Assembly: GCA_902794475.1 (NCBI GenBank)
Contig: CADBHR010000010.1
Coordinates: 1-42,822 of the forward strand
DNA: 42,822 nt
Direction: 5' to 3'
Source: an uncultured Methanobrevibacter sp.
Lineage (GTDB): Archaea; Methanobacteriota; Methanobacteria; Methanobacteriales; Methanobacteriaceae
Shown: in pieces, positions 22,925 through 32,554 of the stretch
How positions within the stretch are numbered: the stretch's first letter is position 1
Layout of the letters: every line of letters begins with the position of its first letter
Notes under the pieces: model-generated
The model's database searches: none
What the model saw: only the letters and a program-made list of their open reading frames with translations
Told to the model about the DNA's origin: nothing
Translations under genes and position numbers: made by a program

Positions 22925-24199
22925 ATGAAAAGAAAGGAAGTTATTCTGTTCATGACAGTAGGAACCGGTACCAATTTAAGTTCAAACGAAGAAAGCTCAA
23001 AAGATCTTGCCCAAAAATTATATTATACAATAGATAAGATGCGACCAAATCATGTTGTATTTTTTGCATCCGACAAATCAAAAGAAACCATAGGATATAT
23101 TGAAGATTTATTTGTAAGGGATAATGATGAATTTATAGAAGGTGAGGATTATCAGATTGTTGAAATAACTGCAATTGATGATTTGAATACCTGTTTTGAA
23201 ACATATGAACAAAAGTTATGGGAATTTGATTACGCCGATAATAAAAAAGATTATCAAATAATAATGGACTATACCTCCGGAACCAAGACAATGTCTGCCG
23301 CAATGGCAAGCTGCGGAATATTCTATTCAAAGGACCTTATTTCAATAGGAGGGGACAGGTCAACAGGCGAGGTTTCAAGAGGAACCGAAATCATCAATTA
23401 TCAAAACATCTACAAGATACATGACAAATTTCTACTAACAAGAATCAGATACAATTTCGATGCAAACCGTTTCATGGCAAGCATCGAAATGATGAACTAC
23501 ATCGTTGATTTGAATATCCATAAGGAATCATTGATTCACCTCTTCAAATCATATTATGCATGGGACAATATGGATTTTGAAGAGGCATACAACCATCTAA
23601 GACAAGTGGATGCCAATCAAATGGAGCTGAACGATATCAAAAACGACATTAAATTCAATCTGAAAGCTCTTGGAAACATCATGAATTCAAGATCAGTCAA
23701 CTTGAAAAACTGCTATATTCTTGCAAGCCTGATTAATAATTCAATAAGAAGGTCTGAAGAGTTCAAATATGATGATGCCATAGCAAGATTATACAGGTCA
23801 CTGGAATTGATTGCACAAATTGAATTAACAAAATATAACCTGAAAAGCTCAGACATTAAAGTTTCAACACTTAAGGAAAACAATGTATCCGATGAATTCA
23901 TAGCAGAATTAGAAAAAATAAGAGAAGACGGAAAAATAAGAATAGGACTTGAAAAAGATTTCCTACTTTTGAATGAACTGGGAAATGAACTGGGCAAGTA
24001 TTATATTGAAAACAAATCCAAAATTAAAAATTTAACTAAAAAAAGAAACAACTCCATTTTAGCACATGGCCTTGATTCATTAACCAAAAAAGACTTTGAT
24101 GAATTCTTAGATATCGTACTCAATTTATCATATACTTTGGATAAGGATATGAAAAAATTCTTAAAGCAAACCAAATTCGCAAAATTTGATTTAGACTAA
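22925..24199 (+). CDS. CARF-HEPN ribonuclease, Csm6/TIGR02710-like
   Basis: A 424-residue protein of the CRISPR-linked CARF group. The N-terminal Rossmann-like CARF domain has VGTGTN (12-17) and DYTSGTKTMSAAMA (115-128), which bind cyclic oligoadenylate in relatives. Residues about 280-300 (IARLYRSLELIAQIEL) match the TIGR02710 family. RNNSILAH (R374 to H381) is a HEPN Rx6H ribonuclease motif. In type III CRISPR systems such enzymes degrade RNA when activated by cyclic oligoadenylate. No cas gene or array is in the window. GTGAT precedes ATG 22925. Confidence 0.8.
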   Translation: MKRKEVILFMTVGTGTNLSSNEESSKDLAQKLYYTIDKMRPNHVVFFASDKSKETIGYIEDLFVRDNDEFIEGEDYQIVEITAIDDLNTCFETYEQKLWEFDYADNKKDYQIIMDYTSGTKTMSAAMASCGIFYSKDLISIGGDRSTGEVSRGTEIINYQNIYKIHDKFLLTRIRYNFDANRFMASIEMMNYIVDLNIHKESLIHLFKSYYAWDNMDFEEAYNHLRQVDANQMELNDIKNDIKFNLKALGNIMNSRSVNLKNCYILASLINNSIRRSEEFKYDDAIARLYRSLELIAQIELTKYNLKSSDIKVSTLKENNVSDEFIAELEKIREDGKIRIGLEKDFLLLNELGNELGKYYIENKSKIKNLTKKRNNSILAHGLDSLTKKDFDEFLDIVLNLSYTLDKDMKKFLKQTKFAKFDLD

Positions 24200-24251
24200 A
24201 AACAGCAATTATTATTTAATTAATCGAAAAAAAGAAAAAAAGAATAGTTAA

Positions 24252-26864
24252 TTAGAAAGGAAGACTTGCATAAGTTCCTGATAAGGAAAATGATTTAGTA
24301 TTCCAATTAACTATATTACCAAATGAATTTCTTGAACTTGTTGGGTCTACAACATACCAATAGTTGTCAACACATACTTGAGCCCATACATGACCGTATG
24401 TACTTCCACTGGAGAATGTACATGTTCCGTGAACGTATCTGGCAGGAATGCCTGCGGTCCTTAACATTGCAACAAGTAAATGAGCCTGGTCTACACAATT
24501 TCCTGATCCAGCATTATAGGTACCTACTGCACCATAGTGTGTGTCATAATAGAAACTGTATGAAATGGAATCTCTTACAAAGTTGTAAATTGCCTTAGCC
24601 TTGGCTAAATCAGTAGTCAAGTCTTTAGTAAGTGAATTTACTTTTGATTTGAGTTTAGAGTTTCCAACTTGACAATTAGATGTAGATTTAAGATAAATAC
24701 TTAAGTCTTTAACTGTATTCTTCTGATTCAAACCTGTTCCACCTTGTGAACTTGAAGATCCTGAACCATAAGTGATTGTACAGTAATTTGGTAAATATTT
24801 ATCATTGTCTGCATAAAATACTAAAATCCTAGAGAATGCATCACCCAATTCACCATATATGATTTTTCCAACAGCTGAATTAGCAAAATTAGGTGCCTGT
24901 TTATTATTATTAATATAGGTCACAAGATTTTTTGCTACAGTTAGATAATCTTTCTTATATAATTCAATTGAACTAATAGTGTCTCCAGAAGGTGATGAAG
25001 GTGCTTTGACCCCAGTCAAAATACCGACATTTCCAGTTTTTGAATTGCCTAACTCACTAATAGCTTCACCCATTACATATAAAAATTCAGGCATTGTAAA
25101 TTTGAGTCCACCTGCAGTTACAGTAGCAGGCAATTTTTCATTGCTTGCATAATATGATTTAACTGTTCTTGCACCAGCGATAACATTTGCAAGAGATATG
25201 GTGTCAATTTTTTTCACAGTTAAATCAGCTGTACCATAACTTGGAGCATTTAGATTGCTTCCGCCATATTGATATGAAACAGAATATGTGCCCGGTGTGA
25301 AACTAGCACTAACAGTTGCATAACCATCGGAAGATGTTTTAGCATTGTAATATTTGGAATTTACATTCAAAAGAACATTTCCATTGGATACAGGTTTATT
25401 ATTTGAATCAAGCACTAAGATTTTACAATTTTGAGTGCCTTGATAAAATGTGGTTTCACTTTTCCAGCTTACTGAAGTAACTGCTCTTTCAACAACACTA
25501 ATCGGAGTTGATCCGGATTTTGCATTAAGTTTAGAAGTTGCTGAATGAGAGTATTTGATTGTATATTGACCAATGTCTAAATTAATTGGTAATGAAACAA
25601 TTCCTTTGCTGTTAGTAGTTTTGGTGTATTTTTGACCATCAACATTGAGTGTTACTTTTTTATTGGTAATTGGAACGCTTCCAGATGTTAAAGCTAATTT
25701 GAATTGTGTTCCTGCATCCTTACCGAATGTTTTTGTACTTTTAACAGTGTAGGTAGGGTTTTTAGATGGAATAATTATAACTTTATCACTTGCACTGGAT
25801 GCTTTGTAATAACCAAACTTGTTAAATTGATATTTTGCAGTGTAAATTCCTTCTTTTAGTGAAGGCAATTTAAATGTGGCAACACCGTTTTTATTGGTGG
25901 TTGCAGTGTATTTTTTACCGTCAATTTTTAATTTGATAACTTTACCTGATTTTGGAGCGTAACCAAATTCGTTAAGTAATTTAACCTTTACCTTTTTGGC
26001 ATCACTTTTCAGGAAAGTGTAGGTTTTAGTGGTTAATGAAGATTTAGCTAATGTAACCACTTTCACTTTATTGGTTTTTGTCAAACCGTCTCTATTATAT
26101 GATATGATTTTATAAGTTCCTTTAGGAAGATTAGTTAATGACAAACTAGCTTCCCCTTTACTATTAGTCTTTACTTTGTAGGTTCTACCATTGATTTTAA
26201 ATTGTATATTCTTATTAACCAGAGCTTTTCCCTTTTTATTAAGAAAAGTGGCAGTGTATTTTTTACTATCAGTATAAACTTTACTCATGTCACTTGAAAC
26301 GATTGTTGATAAAACCTTAATCTTTTTAGTTAAAGAATAACCAGTATAATCATTATTTACAACAATTTTATGTGTTCCAGGTTTGAGATTAATAATATCT
26401 AAGGAAGCAACACCTTTACTATTGGTTTTTACAGTATGGCTTTTACCGTCCAATACAAATTTAATATCCTTATTGATTACCGGTGTGCCATTCAGATTTA
26501 AAAATGTTGCGGTATACTTTGCAGTTCCCTTATAATATGTAGTAACATCTTTAGCGGTGATAGTATCTGATATATCAATCTCTGATTGTGCATTATTATC
26601 ACTTACCAAAGAATTACCTTCTTCCATGTTAGTTGATAAAGTACTTGAATCTTCAGATTTTAAAACATCATTTGATGAATCATTATCAACAACAGATTCA
26701 CTCGCCTGCAACTCTGATGAGTCATCACTAGCAATGATTTGTGCATCATCTTGTGAGCCAGAAACATATGAATCTGTAACATTTACATCACTTGCACATA
26801 TTGTACCAACTGATAATGCAGCAGCAAGCACAAAAACGAAAGTGAGTAATATTTTTTTGTTCAA
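24252..26864 (-). CDS. Secreted pseudomurein-binding protein with transglutaminase-like C71 domain
   Basis: An 870-residue exported protein: signal peptide (1-25), a Ser/Asp-rich linker (26-105), and about five Ig-like repeats (106-555). Each repeat carries a variant of KTNSKGVASL followed by GTY-I-Y. Two pseudomurein-binding repeats come next (about 558-700: NVIAGARTVKSYYASNEKLP and NLVTYINNNKQAPN). The C-terminal transglutaminase-like domain has GNCVDQ (C789), GHVWAQV (H824) and VVDPTS (D839). This matches the C-H-D triad of pseudomurein endoisopeptidase-like enzymes (C71). It probably binds and cuts or remodels the wall, or helps adhesion. The start is TTG with GGAGGTAA upstream. Confidence 0.85.
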   Translation of the reverse strand: MNKKILLTFVFVLAAALSVGTICASDVNVTDSYVSGSQDDAQIIASDDSSELQASESVVDNDSSNDVLKSEDSSTLSTNMEEGNSLVSDNNAQSEIDISDTITAKDVTTYYKGTAKYTATFLNLNGTPVINKDIKFVLDGKSHTVKTNSKGVASLDIINLKPGTHKIVVNNDYTGYSLTKKIKVLSTIVSSDMSKVYTDSKKYTATFLNKKGKALVNKNIQFKINGRTYKVKTNSKGEASLSLTNLPKGTYKIISYNRDGLTKTNKVKVVTLAKSSLTTKTYTFLKSDAKKVKVKLLNEFGYAPKSGKVIKLKIDGKKYTATTNKNGVATFKLPSLKEGIYTAKYQFNKFGYYKASSASDKVIIIPSKNPTYTVKSTKTFGKDAGTQFKLALTSGSVPITNKKVTLNVDGQKYTKTTNSKGIVSLPINLDIGQYTIKYSHSATSKLNAKSGSTPISVVERAVTSVSWKSETTFYQGTQNCKILVLDSNNKPVSNGNVLLNVNSKYYNAKTSSDGYATVSASFTPGTYSVSYQYGGSNLNAPSYGTADLTVKKIDTISLANVIAGARTVKSYYASNEKLPATVTAGGLKFTMPEFLYVMGEAISELGNSKTGNVGILTGVKAPSSPSGDTISSIELYKKDYLTVAKNLVTYINNNKQAPNFANSAVGKIIYGELGDAFSRILVFYADNDKYLPNYCTITYGSGSSSSQGGTGLNQKNTVKDLSIYLKSTSNCQVGNSKLKSKVNSLTKDLTTDLAKAKAIYNFVRDSISYSFYYDTHYGAVGTYNAGSGNCVDQAHLLVAMLRTAGIPARYVHGTCTFSSGSTYGHVWAQVCVDNYWYVVDPTSSRNSFGNIVNWNTKSFSLSGTYASLPF

Positions 26865-27346
26865 AATATTTTACCTCCATAACAAAATTATTCTACGAGA
26901 TTATTCTCGCTTACATAATATATAATGCAAATATCTTATATAAACCTTTTTATTCCCTAAATCTTATTAAATGAGTTTAATTTTAAAAAATAAAGTTAAT
27001 ACACTATGAAAATATTACATTAAAGCAATTTTTACTTAAACTTGACAATAAAAAGATTAAAAGATATGAAATAATTTATTAAGCAGTTTAATTAAATATA
27101 AGTTAAAACATTGATTAAAAAAAGTATATTATAAAATAACAAGAATTCTAACTAAATTAATTTATAAATCAACATATTTAGTATTATAAACCATGAAAAT
27201 ACGATATATGACCATTTATTTTAAAAAATAAGCCTTAATAAACATTTTTATATTTTTTGATAAAAAATATAATAAATTATTAAAATTTAACTATCAATAT
27301 TGGAAAAAATCTTGACGATTAAAATGAATACAGTAATACTTAGACA
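26865..27346. other. AT-rich spacer with promoter of the wall-binding gene
   Basis: The left end holds the strong GGAGGT site, a small hairpin CGAGA-TTAT-TCTCG (26896-26909) and a TATA-like stretch (about 26930-26942) for the gene at 24252-26864. From about 26950 to 27346 there is only AT-rich sequence with no gene or repeat I could support. Confidence 0.5.
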
Positions 27347-30300
27347 TTATTTTCCCATTGCCTCCTTTTTTTCAATGTCGATATTATCCTCAACTGATAT
27401 TGAAACAGTTGATTTAGATTCATCTTCCAAAATTTTGTTAAGGGTATCCATTTTTTTAGAGTTTTTCATGATGTGCTTGAAATTGAAAAATTCCGAATTT
27501 TCCAGAATGTCCCTAACCTTCTTCCCATCAATTCCTTCACTTTCACTGTCGAAGAATTCCATTTTCTGATTTATGATATCATATTTTTTCCATATCCCGT
27601 AATCGGCACTGCCCAAATCCTTTTTCAGCTTTTTGTTTAAAAATTTAACAGATATTCCAATATCCCGTGCCCTTCTAAAAGTCAACACTCTTGGAATGAT
27701 GACACCCAATTCAAAAATCATGGCAAACACCTTATATTTTTCATCCCCTTCCTTTCCATTGAAATACCACTCATAAATCTCATCGACGCTGATTCCCGCA
27801 TCCCTTGCCAGCTTGACACCAGTAGTCTTATTTTTAGTTATAGCTTCGCCAATTATGGATATTCTTTCCTTAAGGACAATATCCTCGATTTCCTCCCTAT
27901 TCTCATCAAACTCTTCCTCTGATAATGCAGAATTTTTCAAGGCAATCTTCAATGACTTTTTCGACAGCACACTATCGACGAATATATTTATTTTGACATC
28001 AAGCAAATCATGGTAGAAGTCCTTGAAATTCTCATTGCCTGATTTTCCCAATTCATAATAGTAATCCAATTCTCCCTTACTGAGTTTTGCATTTTTAAGA
28101 GATTTGAAGAGTGTTTTTGTCTGAAAATCATTGAGGAATATATCAAGGTGCTTTGGAATGACATTGTTTTCATATAAATAAAACAGATTGCCGTATTTTC
28201 TAAATCCATTTTGACCCAATTCAATGAATTCATCTATTGTTCTGACAGATATATCATAAATTTCAGAGACTTCCATTTTTGACATGCCCTGTTGGAATCC
28301 CCTTACAATCAAATCGACTGTTACCTGATTATTTCTTTTTGAAAATTCATAAAATATGTCAAATTCAGTATGATTAAGCCATTTGTTTATAACAGTATTT
28401 GACAATCCAACGCTTTTTGCCGAATCAGGTTTATTCCTGCCGTCTGTTCTTGCCTGAAGGTATTTGTCCATAAGTTCTTGTGTGGCAGTTAAATAAAAGA
28501 GGGTGGATTTTCTTGTTGATAGGAACATGTCCTGATCTTTAAAGTACCATTTGTTAAATTCCTTTTGAGATATTTCACACTTTTGGATGGCATTGTAGAA
28601 ATCCTCATTTTGGATAATTTCCGTGAATAATCTTTTTCTGCTTTTCTCGTATTCCTCATCAAATCTTAAATAGAACTCAGTCTTTTCTCTTTTGCTTGCA
28701 TTGTAAATTTCCATAAATTCCCTTGGAGTGAGATTTGCATAAAAGATTGCTTCCTGTTTGCTTTTACCTTCCTTTATTCCGTTAATGATTCTCCCTCTCT
28801 TAATCAGATCAGATGTGATTTTTGCATTTTTATTTTCAAAGTCTCTGAACAAATCGGATTCTCCGTGTTTTGACCAAGAGTTATACATATCCCTTGAAAC
28901 ATTTATTTCCCTTAGGATATCCCTTTTGTCCCAATCATTTTTCCGATAATTGATGTATTTGTCCATTAGCAGTTCAGTGGTTTTTAAATAAAATTCCGAA
29001 AGCGTTTTTTCACTTTCATAATACCATTTTAGAAACTCGGTTTTTGTAATCTTAGATAATCTGATGGCCTTATTAAGATTATGATTCCTAAGGTGTTTGA
29101 GTAACATCTTTTGTCTTTTGTGAACGTATTCCCTTTGAAAACTATTATAGAACTCATCATCTGCACTTTCTGATACACTATACATTTTTTCAAAGGCGCT
29201 TTTCGTTATTTTTGCTGATTTTAAAGCATCATTCAATGATTTGTTGTTTTTTAGTTCATCTATAATCACATCCCTCTTGAAGTTACTGTTTTTCTTGGTG
29301 AACCTGCCTGCCATAAACTGATTTTGCCAAAATTGATAAACATCCTTCGGAATATTCAGCCGGATTAAAATGTCCTCGTCGTCCGCTTGGCTTTTCTTCT
29401 TTAGTGTGAAAAAATCATTGACAAGAATATTATTATATAATATGAAAGCATCATTTATTATGCCCTCATCAAAAGATTCCTTTTCACGATAAAACCAGTA
29501 TTTAACATCCAAAGCATTCATTGAAGATTTTTTCATACTTTTTTTAATGTTTTTTGACTGCAAGAGATTTTCCTCAAATGTCTTTTCGATCTTGACTGTG
29601 GCAAGCTTGAAAAATTCCCTATAGGGCTTTTGGTCCCTGCAGCCTTTCTTATATTGTGGAGTCTCCTTCACTTCCTCAGCTGAAATTTCATCCTTGTAAA
29701 ATTTTGTAATCAGCATTCCAATCTCTATGTACTGGTCGATTTCATGGAGATAATTATTAAAATTCTCATGATTGATACGGTAATGCTCCCCGTTATTTGT
29801 TATTGCATCATATTTCGATAAATCCATAAGCAAAAGGATTGCCCGGCTTTCATTGATTCCCGATTCGACCAGATCCTGCCTTGTGAATGGTGCATCATTG
29901 AATGTGTTTTGAATGCCTAACATGAAACTTGCATTCTCTATTTTCTGGTTGCATATTTTGCACATGTTGGACATGGATTTTTTGTTCGAATATCCGCAGA
30001 TGATGCAGTTATCGAAATGGACATCCATATTGGACGGTTTTTTGTAATCGGGAATTTCAATATAGATTTCATTTTCACAAAAATCCCTGAAATATTTCTT
30101 TGATATATAATATAGCCTTCTGTGCAAATCAAATGCGAGGTCCTTTTCTTCGCTATGTCCAAGAGAACTCTTATGGATTCTGTTTCTTAGATTATATGCT
30201 TCCTGAAGTTTGTTTTTGTAGATGTAGCTTATTGCCCCCATCCTGTAAAGGTTATCGATTTTTCTGTAAAATGACTTTAAATGTTTTTCAAGTTTATTAT

Positions 30301-30454
30301 TTGATAGTTTATATATGTCTTTAACCAAATTTTCCAAAAATAAAGTTGCATCGGCCGTTACAGCCCTTGGAGAATTCAAAACATCCTCCTCAAGTTTTAC
30401 GCCGATTTCATACAATTCATTATTAAAATTTTTTAAAAAATCAAAATTTGTCAT
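27347..30454 (-). CDS. HEPN/DUF4145-like protein with zinc ribbon and helix-turn-helix array
   Basis: A 1035-residue cytoplasmic protein of unknown function. Residues about 30-125 resemble DUF4145/HEPN-like domains (LFLENLVKDIY, LRNRIHKS). A four-cysteine zinc ribbon follows (C150, C153, C165, C168), then a helical region. From about 300 to 960 there are roughly 12-13 repeats of 50-75 residues, each with an Ala-Ile/Leu-Ser-type helix-turn-helix core. Examples are LKSAKITKSAFEKMY, RLSKITKTEFLKWYY, KCEISQKEFNKWYF and ARDAGISVDEIYEWYF, often followed by an acidic G-E-D-Fy tail. These resemble terminase-small-subunit or transposase HTHs. An extended nucleic-acid-binding role is inferred. Confidence 0.75.
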   Translation of the reverse strand: MTNFDFLKNFNNELYEIGVKLEEDVLNSPRAVTADATLFLENLVKDIYKLSNNKLEKHLKSFYRKIDNLYRMGAISYIYKNKLQEAYNLRNRIHKSSLGHSEEKDLAFDLHRRLYYISKKYFRDFCENEIYIEIPDYKKPSNMDVHFDNCIICGYSNKKSMSNMCKICNQKIENASFMLGIQNTFNDAPFTRQDLVESGINESRAILLLMDLSKYDAITNNGEHYRINHENFNNYLHEIDQYIEIGMLITKFYKDEISAEEVKETPQYKKGCRDQKPYREFFKLATVKIEKTFEENLLQSKNIKKSMKKSSMNALDVKYWFYREKESFDEGIINDAFILYNNILVNDFFTLKKKSQADDEDILIRLNIPKDVYQFWQNQFMAGRFTKKNSNFKRDVIIDELKNNKSLNDALKSAKITKSAFEKMYSVSESADDEFYNSFQREYVHKRQKMLLKHLRNHNLNKAIRLSKITKTEFLKWYYESEKTLSEFYLKTTELLMDKYINYRKNDWDKRDILREINVSRDMYNSWSKHGESDLFRDFENKNAKITSDLIKRGRIINGIKEGKSKQEAIFYANLTPREFMEIYNASKREKTEFYLRFDEEYEKSRKRLFTEIIQNEDFYNAIQKCEISQKEFNKWYFKDQDMFLSTRKSTLFYLTATQELMDKYLQARTDGRNKPDSAKSVGLSNTVINKWLNHTEFDIFYEFSKRNNQVTVDLIVRGFQQGMSKMEVSEIYDISVRTIDEFIELGQNGFRKYGNLFYLYENNVIPKHLDIFLNDFQTKTLFKSLKNAKLSKGELDYYYELGKSGNENFKDFYHDLLDVKINIFVDSVLSKKSLKIALKNSALSEEEFDENREEIEDIVLKERISIIGEAITKNKTTGVKLARDAGISVDEIYEWYFNGKEGDEKYKVFAMIFELGVIIPRVLTFRRARDIGISVKFLNKKLKKDLGSADYGIWKKYDIINQKMEFFDSESEGIDGKKVRDILENSEFFNFKHIMKNSKKMDTLNKILEDESKSTVSISVEDNIDIEKKEAMGK

Positions 30455-30500
30455 TTCAATCGCCTACCTCATTAAATTTAGTAGTATCTATAAAACTAGA

Positions 30501-30535
30501 CATATATAAGTGCTTTGCATTTTATAAAGCATTAT
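30501..30535 (-). promoter_or_regulatory. Palindrome-TATA promoter element, variant
   Basis: On the minus strand ATGCTTTATAAAATGCAAAG leads into CACTTATATATG. It holds inverted TGCTTT and AAAGCA arms directly before a TATA box, about 50 bases upstream of the 1035-residue protein. It uses the same half sites as the elements at 21993, 22079 and 32555, but in reversed order and spacing. Confidence 0.4.
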
Positions 30536-30654
30536 TGATGTTAATTTGTAAAAATATTAGCTTAAATCAATATTTACTTCAATTTGGGAAAAATTTGAAA
30601 AAAGAACAATTAATAAATAATCGGATGTGAAAAAAAGAGAGAATAGAAAAATAA

Positions 30655-31086
30655 TTATTTTTCTATCGGCTTAATGTTGTTTAAATTATTGAATTCAAGC
30701 AGGTTAGTATAGGTTTTATTGAAATCACCATTATTACCGGTCTTTGCAAAATCAATGATGAACTTTTCACCGTTAACTTCAATAAGTTCAAAGGAACCTG
30801 CCTCATTGACGCTGCCGTCAGTGAAGTTATATGTGTTGTTTTTATCCTTATATACAACATACTTGTTTTCAGTGTCATTGGTAGTGTAATCCTTCCAATC
30901 GTGCTCATTGTACTCTACAACAGACAGGATTTCATCTGCATTCTGTAGAGAGTCATACAACACGTAGACGCCATCACCAATATCAACAAAATCACTCGGC
31001 GCTTTAAAGTTTGTCTGATTAGCTGCACTTACCGCACCGATTATCATCATGGCAAATACCAAACACAATACTATTTTTTTAAACAT
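30655..31086 (-). CDS. Small secreted protein, paralogue of 364-849
   Basis: A 143-residue exported protein: signal peptide MFKKIVLCLVFAMMIIGAVSA, then an acidic Asn/Tyr/Asp-rich domain. YNFTDGS, EVNGEKFIIDFA and the C-terminal LLEFNNLNNIKP align with the protein at 364-849. The function is unknown. AGGTGA lies five bases before the ATG, and TATATATAATAATATGG is about 30 bases further upstream. Confidence 0.72.
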   Translation of the reverse strand: MFKKIVLCLVFAMMIIGAVSAANQTNFKAPSDFVDIGDGVYVLYDSLQNADEILSVVEYNEHDWKDYTTNDTENKYVVYKDKNNTYNFTDGSVNEAGSFELIEVNGEKFIIDFAKTGNNGDFNKTYTNLLEFNNLNNIKPIEK

Positions 31087-31184
31087 TGTCTCACCTGTTT
31101 AGTTAATATTATGCCCATATTATTATATATAATATTAGCATTTAATACAAAAAGCTATTTAAATTTTGAAAACAATTAAAAAAT

Positions 31185-31751
31185 ATGGAAAATTCAAAAA
31201 TGGAAATCAAAAAGTCTTTTGAAAAAATTTACCGAAGATTAGATAAGGTCACCCCTGTTGATTTTGATTGCGGAAAGCTATGCGGAGAGATATGCTGCGT
31301 GTTTGACAGCGAGGAATATCCCAATGAGGACCTTGCCCTATTCCTCATGCCCGGTGAGGAATTGATGTATGAGGACAGTGATGAATTTGAACTGTACTAC
31401 ATTGATTCAAAGGAACTTGACTTTCCCCATTCATGGAAAGGTGACGTTTGCCTTGTCAAATGCAAAAATCCGCCCAAGTGCGACAGAAGCATTAGGCCAA
31501 TACAATGCAGGACATTTCCTTTAGTGCCCCACATATCCAAGGATGGAGAATTTCATCTGGTACTGGATGCAACCGAATTTCCATATGAATGTCCAATCAT
31601 AGAAAATCACATCAGTTTCAGAGAGGATTTTCTCACAGAAACTTTTGAGGTTTGGAAAACATTAATCAAAAATCCCCTTGTATATGATTTTGTTGACATG
31701 GACTCAAGAAGAAGGGAGAACAGAAAGATCGATTTTGAAATTGTCATATGA
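31185..31751 (+). CDS. YkgJ-like cysteine-cluster protein
   Basis: A 188-residue protein with a YkgJ/UPF0153-type metal-binding cysteine pattern: CGKLCGEICC (C29, C33, C37, C38), then CLVKCKNPPKC, and CRTFPLVPH near the middle. Such proteins are thought to chelate zinc or iron-sulfur; their job is not settled. The rest is acidic. No ribosome binding site is visible before the ATG. A TATA-like TATTTAAATTTT is about 30 bases upstream, so the transcript may be leaderless. Confidence 0.7.
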   Translation: MENSKMEIKKSFEKIYRRLDKVTPVDFDCGKLCGEICCVFDSEEYPNEDLALFLMPGEELMYEDSDEFELYYIDSKELDFPHSWKGDVCLVKCKNPPKCDRSIRPIQCRTFPLVPHISKDGEFHLVLDATEFPYECPIIENHISFREDFLTETFEVWKTLIKNPLVYDFVDMDSRRRENRKIDFEIVI

Positions 31752-31932
31752 TTGATTACCAATTAATTTAACCATGCCCTTTTCCAATATCTTGAATTTA
31801 ATTAATCAATCATTCAATTTAAATTAACCTCATCAAAAATTATTTTTTAAAGAAAACATCCACTATATGACAACAATTAAATCATGATTTTTTTCAAATT
31901 ATTTAACAATAAGTTAACTATAATATATTATC

Positions 31933-32532
31933 ATGATTAAAAAAATCTTAATTTTTCTTCTGATTATGTTCATACTGATGGGAGCAGCCAGTGCAATTGA
32001 CTCATCCAATTGGACAACGGCCAATGTAGGATATGATCAGTTCAAAATCCCTCCAAAATACGAAAATCCCTATAAGAGCGACTTCCATATGTATGAATAT
32101 GATGAGGACATTGACGTCTTTACCATCCGTTATGTCAATCCTGCCATAATGGACCTGTACGGATACTTCATAGAGCACAACCAAGCCAAGAAAGTCAATG
32201 TTGAAGGCCATGATGCCATTCACTTCACCACATATGACCGACATGATGAAGCAAACAACTCAAAATTATGGTTTTCGGCCGGAGAGGAATTCTACTACAT
32301 CGCATGGAGAGGAAATGAAATAACTCCAACCATCAAGGAAGTGGTTAAATCTGCATCCGATTCCAACTTCACCCACAAAGAATTCTATGACCTCCTCAAT
32401 GATGAATACCAAAATTATAAGGTTGTCAATTCAATCGAATCACAAAGATATGACTACCCAAGAAGCGACAGCGGACACCACTCTTTCGTATCCATTGGAA
32501 GCAATGGAGTCAACTTTGGAGTTATGAGCTGA
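31933..32532 (+). CDS. Small secreted protein, distant member of the 364-849 family
   Basis: A 199-residue exported protein with signal peptide MIKKILIFLLIMFILMGAASA. The mature domain has GYDQFKIPPKYENPY, VEGHDAIHFTTYD and a C-terminal SNFTHKEFYDLLNDEYQNYKVV that resembles the end of the other two family members. The sequence ends in a Ser/Gly-rich tail. I do not recognise a catalytic motif. It has its own promoter in the AT-rich spacer at 31752-31932. Confidence 0.7.
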   Translation: MIKKILIFLLIMFILMGAASAIDSSNWTTANVGYDQFKIPPKYENPYKSDFHMYEYDEDIDVFTIRYVNPAIMDLYGYFIEHNQAKKVNVEGHDAIHFTTYDRHDEANNSKLWFSAGEEFYYIAWRGNEITPTIKEVVKSASDSNFTHKEFYDLLNDEYQNYKVVNSIESQRYDYPRSDSGHHSFVSIGSNGVNFGVMS

Positions 32533-32554
32533 CTCCACCATATTTTTTTAATAG

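Noticed and set aside
22925-24199. A CRISPR array or cas cluster near the CARF-HEPN gene
   Set aside because: No regularly spaced direct repeats and no cas1, cas2, cas10 or RAMP proteins were seen anywhere in the window.
24323-26925. Plus-strand frames opposite the wall-binding protein
   Set aside because: They lack ribosome sites, have unlikely compositions and are shadows of the repeat-rich minus-strand gene.
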